A stretch of 64,000 bases of DNA, from contig NC_059406.1 of assembly GCF_905220565.1 (NCBI RefSeq), forward strand, positions 16,777,314 to 16,841,313. The letters run 5' to 3'. Numbering within the stretch: the first letter of the stretch is position 1; every line of letters begins with the position of its first letter. This document shows, one piece after another, positions 10,831-20,397 of this stretch. Under the pieces are notes generated by a model. That model saw nothing but the letters and a program-made list of their open reading frames with translations, ran no database searches and was not told the origin of the DNA. Source of the DNA: Melitaea cinxia. Its lineage: Eukaryota > Arthropoda > Insecta > Lepidoptera > Nymphalidae. Made by a program: the position numbers and the translations under genes.

Positions 10831-11495
10831 TTATATTATGTCCAACCTTATATTGTATATGTATTATTGTAATTTATTATCAAATCAAATCTATTGACAT
10901 TTAAAGTCTGTTTCGTTCTAATGACTCGCTTTATATGTCACATTTATATAACAAACCTCCAGTAACAAGCCGATCATCAAAAAATATATAGAGAATAAAT
11001 CTGCACATTTTGAAATGGTAAGACACTATCTAAGATAGACCTCTTTCTCCATCTAAAAGACGGTTTGTAGCTTAGTATACTACGTTGCTTTACTGTGAGT
11101 GTTGGGGCCAGTGCCAAAAATATAAAAAAATACATTGTTCGAAGTTTAAAAATCTTTATTTTAAAAATATTAATAGTCATTCCCAAAATTAATAAATTTA
11201 TCCATTTTTAAATATTCATTTTTATTTTTTTTTTCTTCGCAAGTGGCTGAGCGTTCGTTTTCGCTCCTCGTAAAATGAACTTATTTACGAGTGGCGTGAC
11301 ATGCCAGTCAACGGGACTGTGTTGTGTGACATGTAATTTAACAGTTTTCATGTCATGTGTTGTACATAATATATTAATAATGAGAATATAAATCATCTTT
11401 GTGTTCAGGACATCTAAAATTCAGAGATTTTATACCGAAATACTATAAATCACGCAATAATAAGAATAAAAAATACATTAATAATATGATTAAAA
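10831..11495. other. Unassigned AT-rich sequence
   Basis: Nothing recognised. TTTACGAGTGGCGTGACA at 11284 echoes TTTACGAGCGGCGTGACA at 10267, a short match of unknown meaning. Confidence 0.4.
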
Positions 11496-11660
11496 AAAAT
11501 ATAACTTAAACAGCTAAAAACAACTTTTCCAAATAATAATTCTGGAAAATTAATTTGACTACCCTACTTTTGACTAGCCCATTGGCGTAGTTTGTAGTGA
11601 CCTGCAAACTTTCTGCTCTGGGGGTTGTGAGTTCGATTTCCACCCTGAGTCTGGGTGTAA
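11496..11660 (+). mobile_element. SINE-F head plus duplicated flank
   Basis: AACAGCTAAAAACAACTTTT through TTTGACTACCCTACTTTTGA is repeated almost exactly at 13037-13120. It leads into GACTAGCCCATTGGCGTAGT (box-A-like) and GTGAGTTCGATTTCCACCCT (box-B-like). A third head without this flank is at 41130. Too decayed to be a functional tRNA. Confidence 0.55.
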
Positions 11661-11685
11661 TATATATGTATGTATTATTTCACCT

Positions 11686-11760
11686 ACCCACGTCGTATTA
11701 CTGGTCGAAATAATTGAAGTCGGTGTTTTTTCGTCTGCAAGCAAACACAATTATACTGAT
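11686..11760 (+). mobile_element. HINE 3' end fragment
   Basis: TTTCACCTACCCACGTCGTA, TTGAAGTCGGTGTTTTTTCG and the hairpin region TCTGCAAGCAAACACAATTA, the standard HINE 3' terminus. Confidence 0.65.
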
Positions 11761-11875
11761 CATAGTCTGGATATGATTACCATGTATATATGCTTATTTA
11801 CATGTAAATTATTATAAAAAATAAATGTCATATATCAACTTATAAACATTACATTGCTTACTGGTTATTGCTTGT

Positions 11876-12180
11876 ATATGTGTGTGTGTGTGCGTGCGTG
11901 TGTGCATGTGTGCGTGCGTGCCTGCGTACATGCGTGCGTGCATGCGTGCGTGCGTGTATGCCTGCGTGCGTACCTGCGTGCGTGCGTGCGTGCGTGCGTG
12001 CGTACTAGCCTGGGTGCGTGCGTGCGTGCGGGCGTGCGGGCGTGCGTGCATGCGTGCGTGCCTGCGTGCGTGCGAGCGTACGTGCGTGCGTGCGTGCATG
12101 CGAGCGTGCGTGCGTGCGTGCGTGTGTGCGTGCGTGCGTGCGTGCGTGTGTGTGTGTATGTGTGGGTGTGTGTGTGTGGT
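11876..12180. repeat. GTGC/GTGT tetranucleotide microsatellite
   Basis: About 300 bp of interrupted GTGC, with GTGT at both edges and ATGC, CTGC and GAGC interruptions. Because four is not a multiple of three, every frame stays open and gives Cys/Val/Arg- or Ala/His/Thr/Arg-rich spurious frames on both strands. None is a gene. Confidence 0.9.
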
Positions 12181-12329
12181 AAATACTAAACTTATGCAAT
12201 ATTAACTAAACTAAATCGATATTAAAATTCTTATACTAGTAGAATGCAAAGTAATCACTAAGTGACATAGGTCATAATTCAACGGATAAAACCGAAATAG
12301 TCGAAATCACGCGGTCGAAGTTATAACAG
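12181..12329. other. Unassigned sequence
   Basis: Nothing recognised. Confidence 0.4.
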
Positions 12330-12414
12330 GTAGTTATCCACCAACCCGCAGTCGAGCAGCGTCGTGGATTAAGCTCTGATCCTTCTCTTACGATGGAGGA
12401 AGAGGCCTAAGCCA
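12330..12414 (+). mobile_element. SINE-A tail fragment
   Basis: TTATCCACCAACCCGCAGTC, GTGGATTAAGCTCTGATCCT and GGAAGAGGCCTAAGCC, collinear with the SINE-A 3' third. It stops before the final CAGCAGTGGG. Confidence 0.6.
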
Positions 12415-12541
12415 AAATAAAATAATAATAAATAATAAATATACAAGTAGGTAGGATTAACTGTATCAATTTGCAAAGTGTATTTACATAAATTAAGTAT
12501 AATATTATGCTTTATTAAAATACCAGTAATTTATATTTTTA

Positions 12542-12868
12542 ACTAGCTGTGCCCACGACTTCATCCGCGTGGAATTTAACAAAAAAAGTTATTTTTCAGT
12601 TCGTAGAGTTATGAAAAGAATAAATTTCTTAAATAAAAGTAGCCTAAGTTACTTTTTATTACATCAGCTATCTGTGAGTGAAAGTCCCGTCAAATCGGTC
12701 CAGCTGTTTCAGAGTTTGGCCGGAAAAAAACAGACAGACAAAAATTCTAAAAAATGTTATTTTGGTATATGTACCGTGTATACATCCATATGCATTTAGT
12801 GAAAAGTGGTTATTGTAATATTACAAACAGACACTCCAATTTTATTTAATTATATTTATAAAGATTAC
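12542..12868 (-). mobile_element. REP-K copy, full length
   Basis: Reverse-strand copy running from ACTAGCTGTGCCCACGACTT to CAGACACTCCAATTTTATTT on the plus strand. The 76-codon frame inside it is a chance product of the repeat. Confidence 0.65.
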
Positions 12869-12986
12869 CTTTCATTTACATCATGTACGTTACATTTTCA
12901 TTCAATTACATTTATGAGTATGTATTTATAATTACCAAGTTTATTGAACTACTATTAAAATTATTTACTAATTTAGCTATTATTTT

Positions 12987-13060
12987 TTGTTTTTAGCTAT
13001 TTAAGTTATATTTTTTTTTAAATTAATTAAAAAAAATATAACTTAAATAGCTAAAAACAA
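12987..13060. repeat. Perfect hairpin, 32-nt arms
   Basis: Left arm 12987-13018 and right arm 13029-13060 are exact reverse complements by eye. Both carry TTTTTAGCTATTTAAGTTAT or its complement, and a 10-nt AT spacer separates them. The right arm overlaps the sequence duplicated at 11496. Confidence 0.85.
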
Positions 13061-13165
13061 CTTTTACAAATAATAATTCTGGAAAATTAATTTGACTACC
13101 CTACTTTTGACTAGCCCGTTGGCGCAGTTTGTAGTGGCCCTGCTTTCTGCTTCGCGGGTCAAGGG
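13037..13165 (+). mobile_element. SINE-F head with duplicated flank (second copy)
   Basis: Same order as 11496-11580, then GACTAGCCCGTTGGCGCAGT (box A) and TGCTTCGCGGGTCAAGGGAT where box B should be. The two copies show a duplication or a repeat family longer than the tRNA-like head. Confidence 0.55.
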
Positions 13166-13282
13166 ATAGAAACAAAAATGTTTTACAGTTTGTTAGACGT
13201 AATAAACGAATGAAGGGGTTGAAAAACGAGATGAGAGTGCGTTATTATCGATGATTATATATATTACTACTACAAATATAAT
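13166..13282. other. Unassigned sequence
   Basis: Nothing recognised. Confidence 0.4.
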
Positions 13283-13373
13283 AATTTATTTTTAAAGTTT
13301 TAATTTGTAAAATGGCGATTCGAAAATGCTCTTGGAGCCTATTTGAATAAAGCTCTTTTTGATTTTGATTTTG
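13283..13373 (+). mobile_element. LINE-G 3' end
   Basis: TTTAATTTGTAAAATGGCGA, GCTCTTGGAGCCTATTTGAA, TAAAGC, then TTTTTGATTTTGATTTTG. Best-preserved short copy of the tail. Confidence 0.7.
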
Positions 13374-13499
13374 TTATATAATTGTTAATGTTTGATAACA
13401 AGTAAGTGTACTATTTGCAAAATACAATCCATATTATCAAAAAGATACAAAATAAATATTAAAAATGTAACATTGTAAGCAAATCTTTAACAAAACGAA

Positions 13500-14262
13500 A
13501 ATATAAATAGTTGTATTCGCTCGCAGACGTAAACAAAACTAACTTTAATTACATCGACAAGTAATACAACGTAAGTAGACGAAAAATAGTCAAGTAAATT
13601 TTTGATCCAATAATGAGTATTATTTAAAAGTTCTTGTCGGATCTTATTTAAATTTAAATGGGACTATATGACACGTACCATCTTTCGAATAAAATAATTG
13701 TGTTTGCTCGTAAACGAAAAAAAACCGACTTCAATTACATCGACAAGTAATACAACGTAGGTAGACGAAAAAATAGTCAAGTAAATACACGTTATCAAAG
13801 ATCAAAAAGTTGTTTTATATCAAATCTCGATGAAATTTAAACGTGATCATATGATAAACACCAGCTTTCGATTGAATTGAAAATCACGAAAATCGGTACA
13901 TCTAGTAAAAAGTTATGCGGTATAATACAACGTAGGTCGACGATAAAATAGTCAAGTAAAAACGCATTATTAGATATAACTCGAAAAGTAGTTGTTAGAT
14001 CTCAAATAAATTTAAATGGGACCAAATGATACGCACAACCTTTGGTTTAAAAAAAAAATTGTCGAAATCAGTCCATCAAGTCAAAAGTTCTGAAGTAACA
14101 TACATAAAAAAATACAGTCGAATTGAGAACCTTCTCCGTTTTTGGAAGTCGGTTAAAAATCATCGAAACCGGTCCACCCAGTCACAAGTTCTAAAGCAAC
14201 ATATTTTAAAAAAAAACACAATCGAATCGAGAACCACCTCTGTTTTTGCAAGTCGCTTAGAA
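13500..14262 (-). mobile_element. HINE (outer element of a nest)
   Basis: The outer element's 3' half is 13500-13693 (TTAATTACATCGACAAGTAA onward). Its 5' end resumes at 14156-14262 (CCGGTCCACCCAGTCACAAG, ATCGAATCGAGAACCACCTC, a diverged CAAGTCGCTTAG terminus). A complete second HINE in the same orientation separates them. Frames of 94-96 codons drawn here lie across repeat and have no protein character. Confidence 0.7.
13695..14155 (-). mobile_element. HINE (inner element of the nest), full length
   Basis: On the minus strand it runs from TTTTAACCGACTTCC to GAAGTCGGTTTTTTTTCG, a hairpin variant GTTTACGAGCAAAC and ACACAATT. The core contains two tandem-like units, each with TTTTTACTTGACTATTTT-type wording. 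About 460 bp. Confidence 0.75.
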
Positions 14263-14639
14263 ATAATTCCATTTTCCTTTCCAAGTCGCGCCAATGATGT
14301 GATTCCTCGCCCGTGAATATCGGGAGGAAACGAGTCTGCTTACACAGAGCGTGACAGCTATTTCCCGTGACGGTGTCGTGTCGGAAGCGTCGTATGCACA
14401 CATTATAGCCAGCTATTAATACATCAATGACTGACAAAATATTTACCGTCTGTTTTATCGGCGGTGGACTGACGTATTGCGTTCGGCCACACGCGTGACG
14501 TGTGGAGACTATGATATTTAATCTTGTGTGCCTAGTTAATGTGAGGGATGATAATCTTGAGATTTATTATTATCTCGTAAGAAATAAGTTTTTCTAATTA
14601 TATGCAGTATGAAATAACGTATTCACTTGTAATAAAAAC
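14263..14639. other. Unassigned, moderately GC-rich sequence
   Basis: 14280-14520 is less AT-rich than its surroundings (GTGACGGTGTCGTGTCGGAA, CACACGCGTGACGTGTGGAG) and shows no repeat family. Candidate single-copy DNA. Confidence 0.4.
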
Positions 14640-14775
14640 GAGTGTGCTTTAAGATCACACGACTGAAGTTAAACTGACTAACTCTCTCTCTTTCTATTTT
14701 CACTAACTTGTAGATCCTTCGCCCAATCAAACTTTTGGTAACGCTATCGTCACGCATTCACCAACTTCCTCCCCA
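14640..14775 (-). repeat. REP-I copy
   Basis: The reverse complement reads GTGAATGCGTGACGATAGCG, AAAGTTTGATTGGGCGAAG, AAGAGAGAGAGTTAG and CTTCAGTCGTGTGATC, collinear with the two plus-strand copies. Confidence 0.55.
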
Positions 14776-14784
14776 AATAAAAAA

Positions 14785-15300
14785 AAAATGTGGTGTCATG
14801 GGACACCAGGTAGGAACGAAGTTCCTTCGGATAATATAGAAGCAGTACAATTAAAAAAAATGTTGAATTTTATATATATTTTTTAGTTCTTGTTTTTTTT
14901 TTAATTTTGTTTATTGGTTATTAATTAAGTACATAAAAGTATTTAGTATTTTAGAAAATAACAAATACCATGAAATAAAATAAATCAAACAAAATAATAA
15001 TAATAATAATTCAAACTATTCCGTGTATTTAAAAACATGTCTTTATTTATTTTTGTCGACAGTATAAAATTACATAAATAATTTTAAAAAAAGTTTACTA
15101 GTAACATTTTAGTTTTACAAACGTCATATTATACAGTCTTGTGACTGATATTACGTCACTTCCGTTATATATTTTTTTTACGGTTTTAGTATCACATTTT
15201 TTTTCGGTTCGGTCGCCCAGCCAAATGTCAAGCCTGCCGTAAGGAACTTTGTTCCAAAAAGAAGTTTTACTTCAAAAATGTGGAGAATGATATCATGTGA
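14785..15300. mobile_element. MITE-O, palindromic-ended element
   Basis: GGAACGAAGTTCCTTCGG (14813-14830) and CCGTAAGGAACTTTGTTCC (15237-15255) are inverted relative to each other and each is itself near-palindromic. Outside them AAAATGTGG occurs on both sides (14787 and 15275). The interior is AT-rich with no ORF. Non-autonomous DNA element; class unknown. Confidence 0.55.
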
Positions 15301-15417
15301 TACAGTAATGCTGAGCAGTGACGCTGAGAGCTAAAAGAGTAAGAGAGTGACGTCTGAAAGAAATAAGTATATTTTAAAATATCACGATAATTATATTCTT
15401 AAAGAGTAATTACTTAA

Positions 15418-15603
15418 GGAATGATGAATGTCGAAGAACGAAGAGCGATCGGCAGACCAAAAAAGCGATGGATGGATTGTGTAAGTCCGGATATGAGTAA
15501 CAAAGGAGTAAGCGCTGAAGTGACGAATAATAGAGAGGAATGGAGGAGGAAAACATGTTGTGCCGACCCTACATAAGTGGGATAAGAGCAGGAAGATGAT
15601 GAC
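15418..15603 (+). pseudogene. RTE-type LINE 3' end with intact last 51 codons
   Basis: 15421-15576 reads without a stop as the C-terminus of a LINE reverse transcriptase: GRPKKRWMDCV, a D-M-x-N-K-G-V-S segment, NREEWRRKTCCADPT, stop. It then runs to AAGAGCAGGAAGATGATG. TAATTACTTAA stands on both sides (15407-15417 and 15604-15614), an 11-bp TSD. This is a dead-on-arrival, 5'-truncated insertion. Its wording differs from the EAYVQQW-type RTE copies, so it is a second lineage. Confidence 0.8.
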
Positions 15604-15664
15604 TAATTACTTAAAGAGTAAACCAACACACACTTTTTTAACGTTTTGAGACTATTCTTGAAAC

Positions 15665-16265
15665 TATCATCATTACAGCCTATACAGTCCACTGCTGGAC
15701 ATAGGCCTCCACAAGTTTACGCCAAAAATAACGTGAACTCATGTGTTTTGCCATAGTCACCACGCTGGGCAGGCGGGTTGGTGACCGCAGTACTGGCTTT
15801 GTCGCACCGAAGACGCTGCTGCTCGTCTTCGGCCTGTGTACTTCAAAGCCAGCAGTTGGATGGTTGAAACTAGTGGTGCAGGGCCAGGTGGAAGGCAAGA
15901 GAGCACGCGGTCGAATGCCAACCCGCTGGACAGACGTCATCACAAGAGCTACTGAGTCCACCATGGTCCAGTGTACTAGCGACGCCTCCAACAGAGGGAA
16001 ATAGAAGCACATCGCCAGGAGAGTTACCCTCGAAAATATTATCGACCCACCAAACACCCCACTATATACCTCGTCAGCGCAGCCACGACCACTCTGACAA
16101 GAGTGTGCGACTAAGAAGAAGTTGGATGGTTATCCCGCCATCGGTCGGCTTCTTAAGTTCCAAGGTGGTTGTGGAACCTTGTTATCCCTTAGTCGCCCTT
16201 ACGACACCCACGGGAAGAGAGGGGGTGGCTAAATTCTTTAGTGCCGTAGCCACACAGCACACTCA
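15665..16265 (-). mobile_element. RTE-d element split by a LINE fragment
   Basis: Minus-strand RTE-d in two parts: 15665-15865 (3' part, CCACTGCTGGACATAGGCCT on plus) and 16121-16265 (5' part, finishing GCCGTAGCCACACAGCACA on plus). The interruption is precise and flanked by an 11-bp duplication of RTE-d sequence. The long overlapping frames 15680-16057 and 15741-16004 combine element and insert and are not genes. Confidence 0.85.
15866..16120 (+). pseudogene. LINE 3' fragment inserted in RTE-d
   Basis: 255 bp flanked by GTTGGATGGTT at 15855-15865 and 16121-16131. The plus-strand frame to 16004 reads the closing part of a LINE ORF: GKRARGRMPTRWTDVI, then TMVQCTSDASNR and a stop. A following frame gives RRVTLENIIDPPNTP. 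The 3' end is CTAAGAAGAA. The G-R-x-P-T-R-W-x-D motif is shared by RTE-like ORF C-termini; exact clade uncertain. Confidence 0.85.
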
Positions 16266-16692
16266 CTCTTGAAACTATATCGGTTATAAAATCTTAAATT
16301 AAATTCTAATTGAAAATTGACAAATGTTATCCATAATTTTAACGACATACAAACAGAGACAACATACCAGACCTACTCGTACATCTAGGGATACCTTAAT
16401 AAATACTAGATCAGTGATAAATATTAAAGTATTTATAAATATCAAAAATATAGGAGCCAAAGAAAAGACTTGTTGCCAGTTAAAAGTTAATGCGGAACTG
16501 AGCGGTCGTAGTACCCACACTAGTCGATACTTACATATATATCAATTATCTACCTTTCCTTAATATTTTAGTAGGATTCCCCTTTTGTCATCCATAAATG
16601 GTAGACAACTGACCCACATCGATACTATAACTGATGAGTATAATGTGTTTTACGGTCTGTTACTGTGAGGTAATGCCACAGATATTGATCGC
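16266..16692. other. Unassigned AT-rich sequence
   Basis: Two short overlapping frames on opposite strands (16299-16563) have no recognisable features. Confidence 0.45.
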
Positions 16693-16972
16693 TTTAGCCT
16701 GTAATACCCCACTACTGGGCATAGGCCTCTTTCGCCATGTAGGAGAAGGATCAGAGCTTAATCCACCACGCTGCTCCAATGCGGGTTGGCGGATATATTC
16801 TCTACTATGAGTAACGATCGCTATTAGATGTACATGATAACAACTGGGACCGACGGCTTAACGTGCTCTCCGAGGCACGGTGGGGAGACCCACAAGGACT
16901 GCACAAATACCCAGACCATGGCAAACACCTGTATGGCCAATACAAATGTTTATCATGTGCGGGGATCGAATC
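16693..16972 (-). mobile_element. SINE-A, head-truncated
   Basis: On the plus strand it starts TTAGCCTGTAATACCCCACT and proceeds through CCACGCTGCTCCAATGCGGG, GAGTAACGATCGCTATTAGA, ACCGACGGCTTAACGTGCTC and GGGGATCGAATC (box B). Box A is lost. The 90-codon frame from 16828 is a shadow. Confidence 0.8.
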
Positions 16973-17535
16973 TAAAAATTCTAAAAACTATATTTTTGGC
17001 TTCGGTATCGATTGTAGATCACACCCCAAGTATTCTTTTTAAAAAATATTCAATATACAGTTTTGACTTTCCTACCATTTCTTATCAAAATATTCCTTAA
17101 TGTATACTAACATTATAAATTATATTCACTTTTCCTACATTCGAGTTCCTCGCCGAGATTTGTAGGTTTAAAAATAAACATAATGGATTAATCTCATTTG
17201 AGATGAGAAGAAGACATTCGACTAAACATCTCAAACGTTTCGTTTAAATTTATTAAAAACAATTTTATGCTTTAGATAAAAGGGATAATCGTTTTATAAT
17301 TTATTTAGTTAATTAATTTTATAATAAATGTCTTAGAACTATTTCAAGATGATTAAGGAAAATTTAATAATACAGTGTAGGTAAGAATGAGAACGAGAAA
17401 AGTTGGACATTAGATAATAATATTGGTCTAACAAGTGCTTCAAGATTTTGAACATGTTAAATATGCTGGTTTTGTTTTTACACACAATTTTAAAGATTTA
17501 TATTTTAATGGTTTTCGACATAAATAGGCTAATAA
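16973..17535. other. Unassigned AT-rich sequence
   Basis: Nothing recognised. Confidence 0.45.
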
Positions 17536-17539
17536 AAAA

Positions 17540-17642
17540 TGGGCAACACACATGAGTTCATGCCATTTTTGGCGCGAACTTGTGGAGGCCTATGTCCAAC
17601 AGTGGACTGCAATAGACTGAAATGATGATGATGAAATGATGA
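17540..17642 (+). mobile_element. RTE-d 3' end, strongly truncated
   Basis: GGGCAACACACATGAGTTCA, TTTTTGGCGCGAACTTGTGG, GTCCAACAGTGGACTGCAAT, then a GATGATGATGA tail. About 100 bp survive. Confidence 0.75.
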
Positions 17643-17824
17643 ATAAAAAATATACACTGGAATAAATAACTCTAGAAATCCAATCTACGTTTGTATGGCA
17701 AAAAAAAACTTCAAGAAGCCTAAATTAATTATATTTTAAGGTTAATTCTCATTTCAACATTTTAGAAAATTATTTTTAAGCGTCTAAATACGAATGAGGT
17801 CGAGTAAAATTTATTTATTTTTTC

Positions 17825-18066
17825 CATAGTCACCACGCTGGGTAGGTGGGTTGGTGTCCGCAAAGTTGACTTTGTCGCACCGAAAACGCTGCTGCCCGTC
17901 TTCGGCCTGTGTATTTTAAGGCCAGCAGTCGGATGGTTATCCCGCCATCGGTCGGCTTTTTAAGTTCCAAGGTGGTTGTGGAACTGTGTCATCACTTAGT
18001 CGCCTCTTACGACACCAATGGGAAGAGAGGGGGTGGCTATATCATTTACTGCCGTAGCCACACAGA
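17825..18066 (-). mobile_element. RTE-d 5' part
   Basis: Minus-strand copy from GTGTGGCTACGGCAGTAAAT to ATGGAAA opposite CATAGTCACCACGCTGGGTA. The RTE-like 3' 80 bp are missing, an unusual end to lose for a retroposon, so a later deletion is likely. Confidence 0.7.
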
Positions 18067-18089
18067 TAGTTATATCGTTACTAAATAAA

Positions 18090-18402
18090 ATGGTTGTGTT
18101 TACTAGCAAACAAAAAAGCTGACTTCAATTACATCGACAAGTAATACAACGTAAGTAGTCAAAACAAATTAACAAACGCACTAGTCGTCACTACGATCTT
18201 CGAAGTTCCCCTCGATTTCTCTAGGATTCCATCATCAGATTCTGGTTTTCTTAATTCTTGAAACCACTCTTGAGTTATCTTCTTTTTAACAAAAAAAGAA
18301 TCAGCAAAATCAGTTCATAAACGACGAAGTTATATATGAACACATAAAAAATATATATACGATGGAATTGAGAAACCTCCTCCTTTTACGAAGTCGGTTA
18401 GC
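18090..18402 (-). mobile_element. HINE, full length (about 310 bp)
   Basis: Reverse-strand copy. Plus-strand wording: hairpin remnant GTTTACTAGCAAAC, GCTGACTTCAATTACATCGA, TTCCCCTCGATTTCTCTAGG, AAACGACGAAGTTATATATG, an ATATATAT run, GAGAAACCTCCTCCTTTTAC, GAAGTCGGTTA. Both subterminal inverted repeats are present. Confidence 0.75.
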
Positions 18403-18744
18403 AAAAAATACACTTTTAGCACCAAATCAATTTTATCTACACGTAATCGGTTAACATCGTGCAGTAGATCACAGCGATAAGATCTCTTCCTTCTCGATAG
18501 AATTTCTTCGCCTTTATTTTGTTTAATATTTTATCTAATTCTATTTAGGCGGGATGTATTTATGAGTCCGCCGAGCTTGGCGCTGAGTTCTGGCGAATAA
18601 TACATACCTAATGTGGTTTTTGTATTCATTCGTTCGCGTTAAGTTACCGAATGCCAGGTGTTTATAAATAAACTATAAATGTTGTTATATTTTGTTAGTT
18701 TTATTCATTTTTTTTCTTAATCTTTTGTTTAAAATATTCGTAGA
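18403..18744. other. Unassigned AT-rich sequence
   Basis: Nothing recognised. Confidence 0.45.
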
Positions 18745-18970
18745 ACAATATATTTAAACAAGCTGTACCTTGCGCGCGTTGCTACGCTTTTTTAAACGGT
18801 TTTATTTAGCTCACCCCGTTTGTTTTATTTATTTTTTATTATTTATTCTTGGGTCAAATTTAGTAATTCAAATTTCACCCTCTTCCTGTCAACCGATTAA
18901 TCTGAAATTTTGTGTACACTTTGGATTTTGGTGACAATACAATTATGTTTATTCATTATCATTATAAATT

Positions 18971-19570
18971 CAAGATGGCCGCCGCTACAAAATGGCGGAT
19001 AATTTATGTTTTATTAATCCCATCAATATGGGTATCAAATGAAAGGGCTCAACAAGCAGAATACAATATACTATAAAAAATTGAAATCCAAGATGGCGGC
19101 CGCTACAAAATGGCGGATAACGTAGGTTTTATCAATCCCATCAATATGGGTATCAAATGAAAGGGCTCAACAAGCAGAATACAATATACTATAAAAAATT
19201 GAAATACAAGATGGCGGCCGCTACAAAATGGCGGATAACGTAGGTTTTATCGATCCCATCAATATGGGTATCAAATGAAAGTGCTCAACCAGTATAATCA
19301 ATGTACTATATAAAATTAAAATCCAAGATGGCGGCCTCTACAAAATGGCGGATAACTTAGGTTTTATCAATCCCATCAACATGGGTATCAAATGAAAGGT
19401 CTCAACAAGTAGAATACAATTTACTATGCAAAATTGAAATCTAAGCTGGCCGCCGCTACCAAATGTCTGATAACAATTTTTTATCAATCCCACCAATATG
19501 GGTATCAAATAAAAGGGCTTGACAAGAAGAATACAGTGCACTATACAACCTCAATATTTAAGATGGGCCT
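18971..19570 (+). repeat. 118-bp minisatellite, five units plus a partial
   Basis: Units begin CAAGATGGC at 18971, 19089, 19207 and 19324, with degraded starts at 19441 and about 19559 (spacing 117-118 bp). Each contains GCCGCTACAAAATGGCGGAT, CCCATCAATATGGGTATCAA and GAATACAATATACTATA. CCCATCAATATGGG is itself a short inverted repeat. Divergence rises in the last units. The 67-codon minus-strand frame here is a by-product. Confidence 0.9.
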
Positions 19571-19629
19571 TGCAATAATGAAGCACTAAATGAATTAAAC
19601 AGAATGCGAAATAAAAACTAAAAACTAGA

Positions 19630-19811
19630 AAATAAAAATAGGTAAAAAAACTTTTTAAGTTAAACGGTTTTATGTTAAACATACATTGCAATGTTTTAAG
19701 ATAAATGTACTAAAAACCAAAAAATAATAAAATAGATACAGTCGTGGGAATTATAAACATATGCATAGACTAGACTAAAATAAAACCGTGGGGCACGTCA
19801 ATTGTCTACAA
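19630..19811 (+). repeat. 182-bp inverted repeat, left arm
   Basis: Exact reverse complement of 20216-20397 when compared base by base. Outer edge AAATAAAAATAGGTAAAA, inner edge GCACGTCAATTGTCTACAA. The 404-bp spacer has no ORF and no tandem structure. Confidence 0.92.
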
Positions 19812-20215
19812 ATTATCGACTTAATGTGCGATAGAAGAATCGTTTAATTCGTCGTTAAAATAAGCAGTTGGCCCGCAGACGGTGAGGAAATTACTTACTA
19901 TTTTCTTGGTCATGGAAATTCCAATAGTTATACACTCCATGTAAAAAAAAGAGATGTTTCAACTAGTTTATCGTTGGACATTCACACTGCTGGCTGGCGA
20001 GGAATCGTTTCACTGCTCGTAGTTTGTCTTTAATCGACAAAACATATGATAAAAATACTACTCACTCACCACTATGAAACCCTAAAACTCGCTTATAATC
20101 GAGCTTGCTAGCTTGTTTCCACATTCTAGCCCTACTTATCACACGTCCATCGTTGTCGGTTGAACAACTGCCTAATTATAGTGTAACATTACAAAACAAA
20201 CATTTTAATCAACGA

Positions 20216-20397
20216 TTGTAGACAATTGACGTGCCCCACGGTTTTATTTTAGTCTAGTCTATGCATATGTTTATAATTCCCACGACTGTATCTATTTTAT
20301 TATTTTTTGGTTTTTAGTACATTTATCTTAAAACATTGCAATGTATGTTTAACATAAAACCGTTTAACTTAAAAAGTTTTTTTACCTATTTTTATTT
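20216..20397 (-). repeat. 182-bp inverted repeat, right arm
   Basis: Partner of 19630-19811, no mismatch seen. No convincing target-site duplication outside the arms, so whether these are transposon termini or an inverted duplication is open. Confidence 0.92.

Noticed and set aside
11812..12205. Four overlapping 64-111 codon frames on both strands
   Set aside because: They are translations of the GTGC microsatellite, open in all frames because of its tetranucleotide period.
15680..16057. 125-codon minus-strand and 87-codon plus-strand frames
   Set aside because: They run across the RTE-d element and its inserted LINE fragment and cross the insertion junctions.
18971..19570. CRISPR array
   Set aside because: Units are 118 bp and repeated along their whole length with no unique spacers, and the context is eukaryotic. 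This is a minisatellite.
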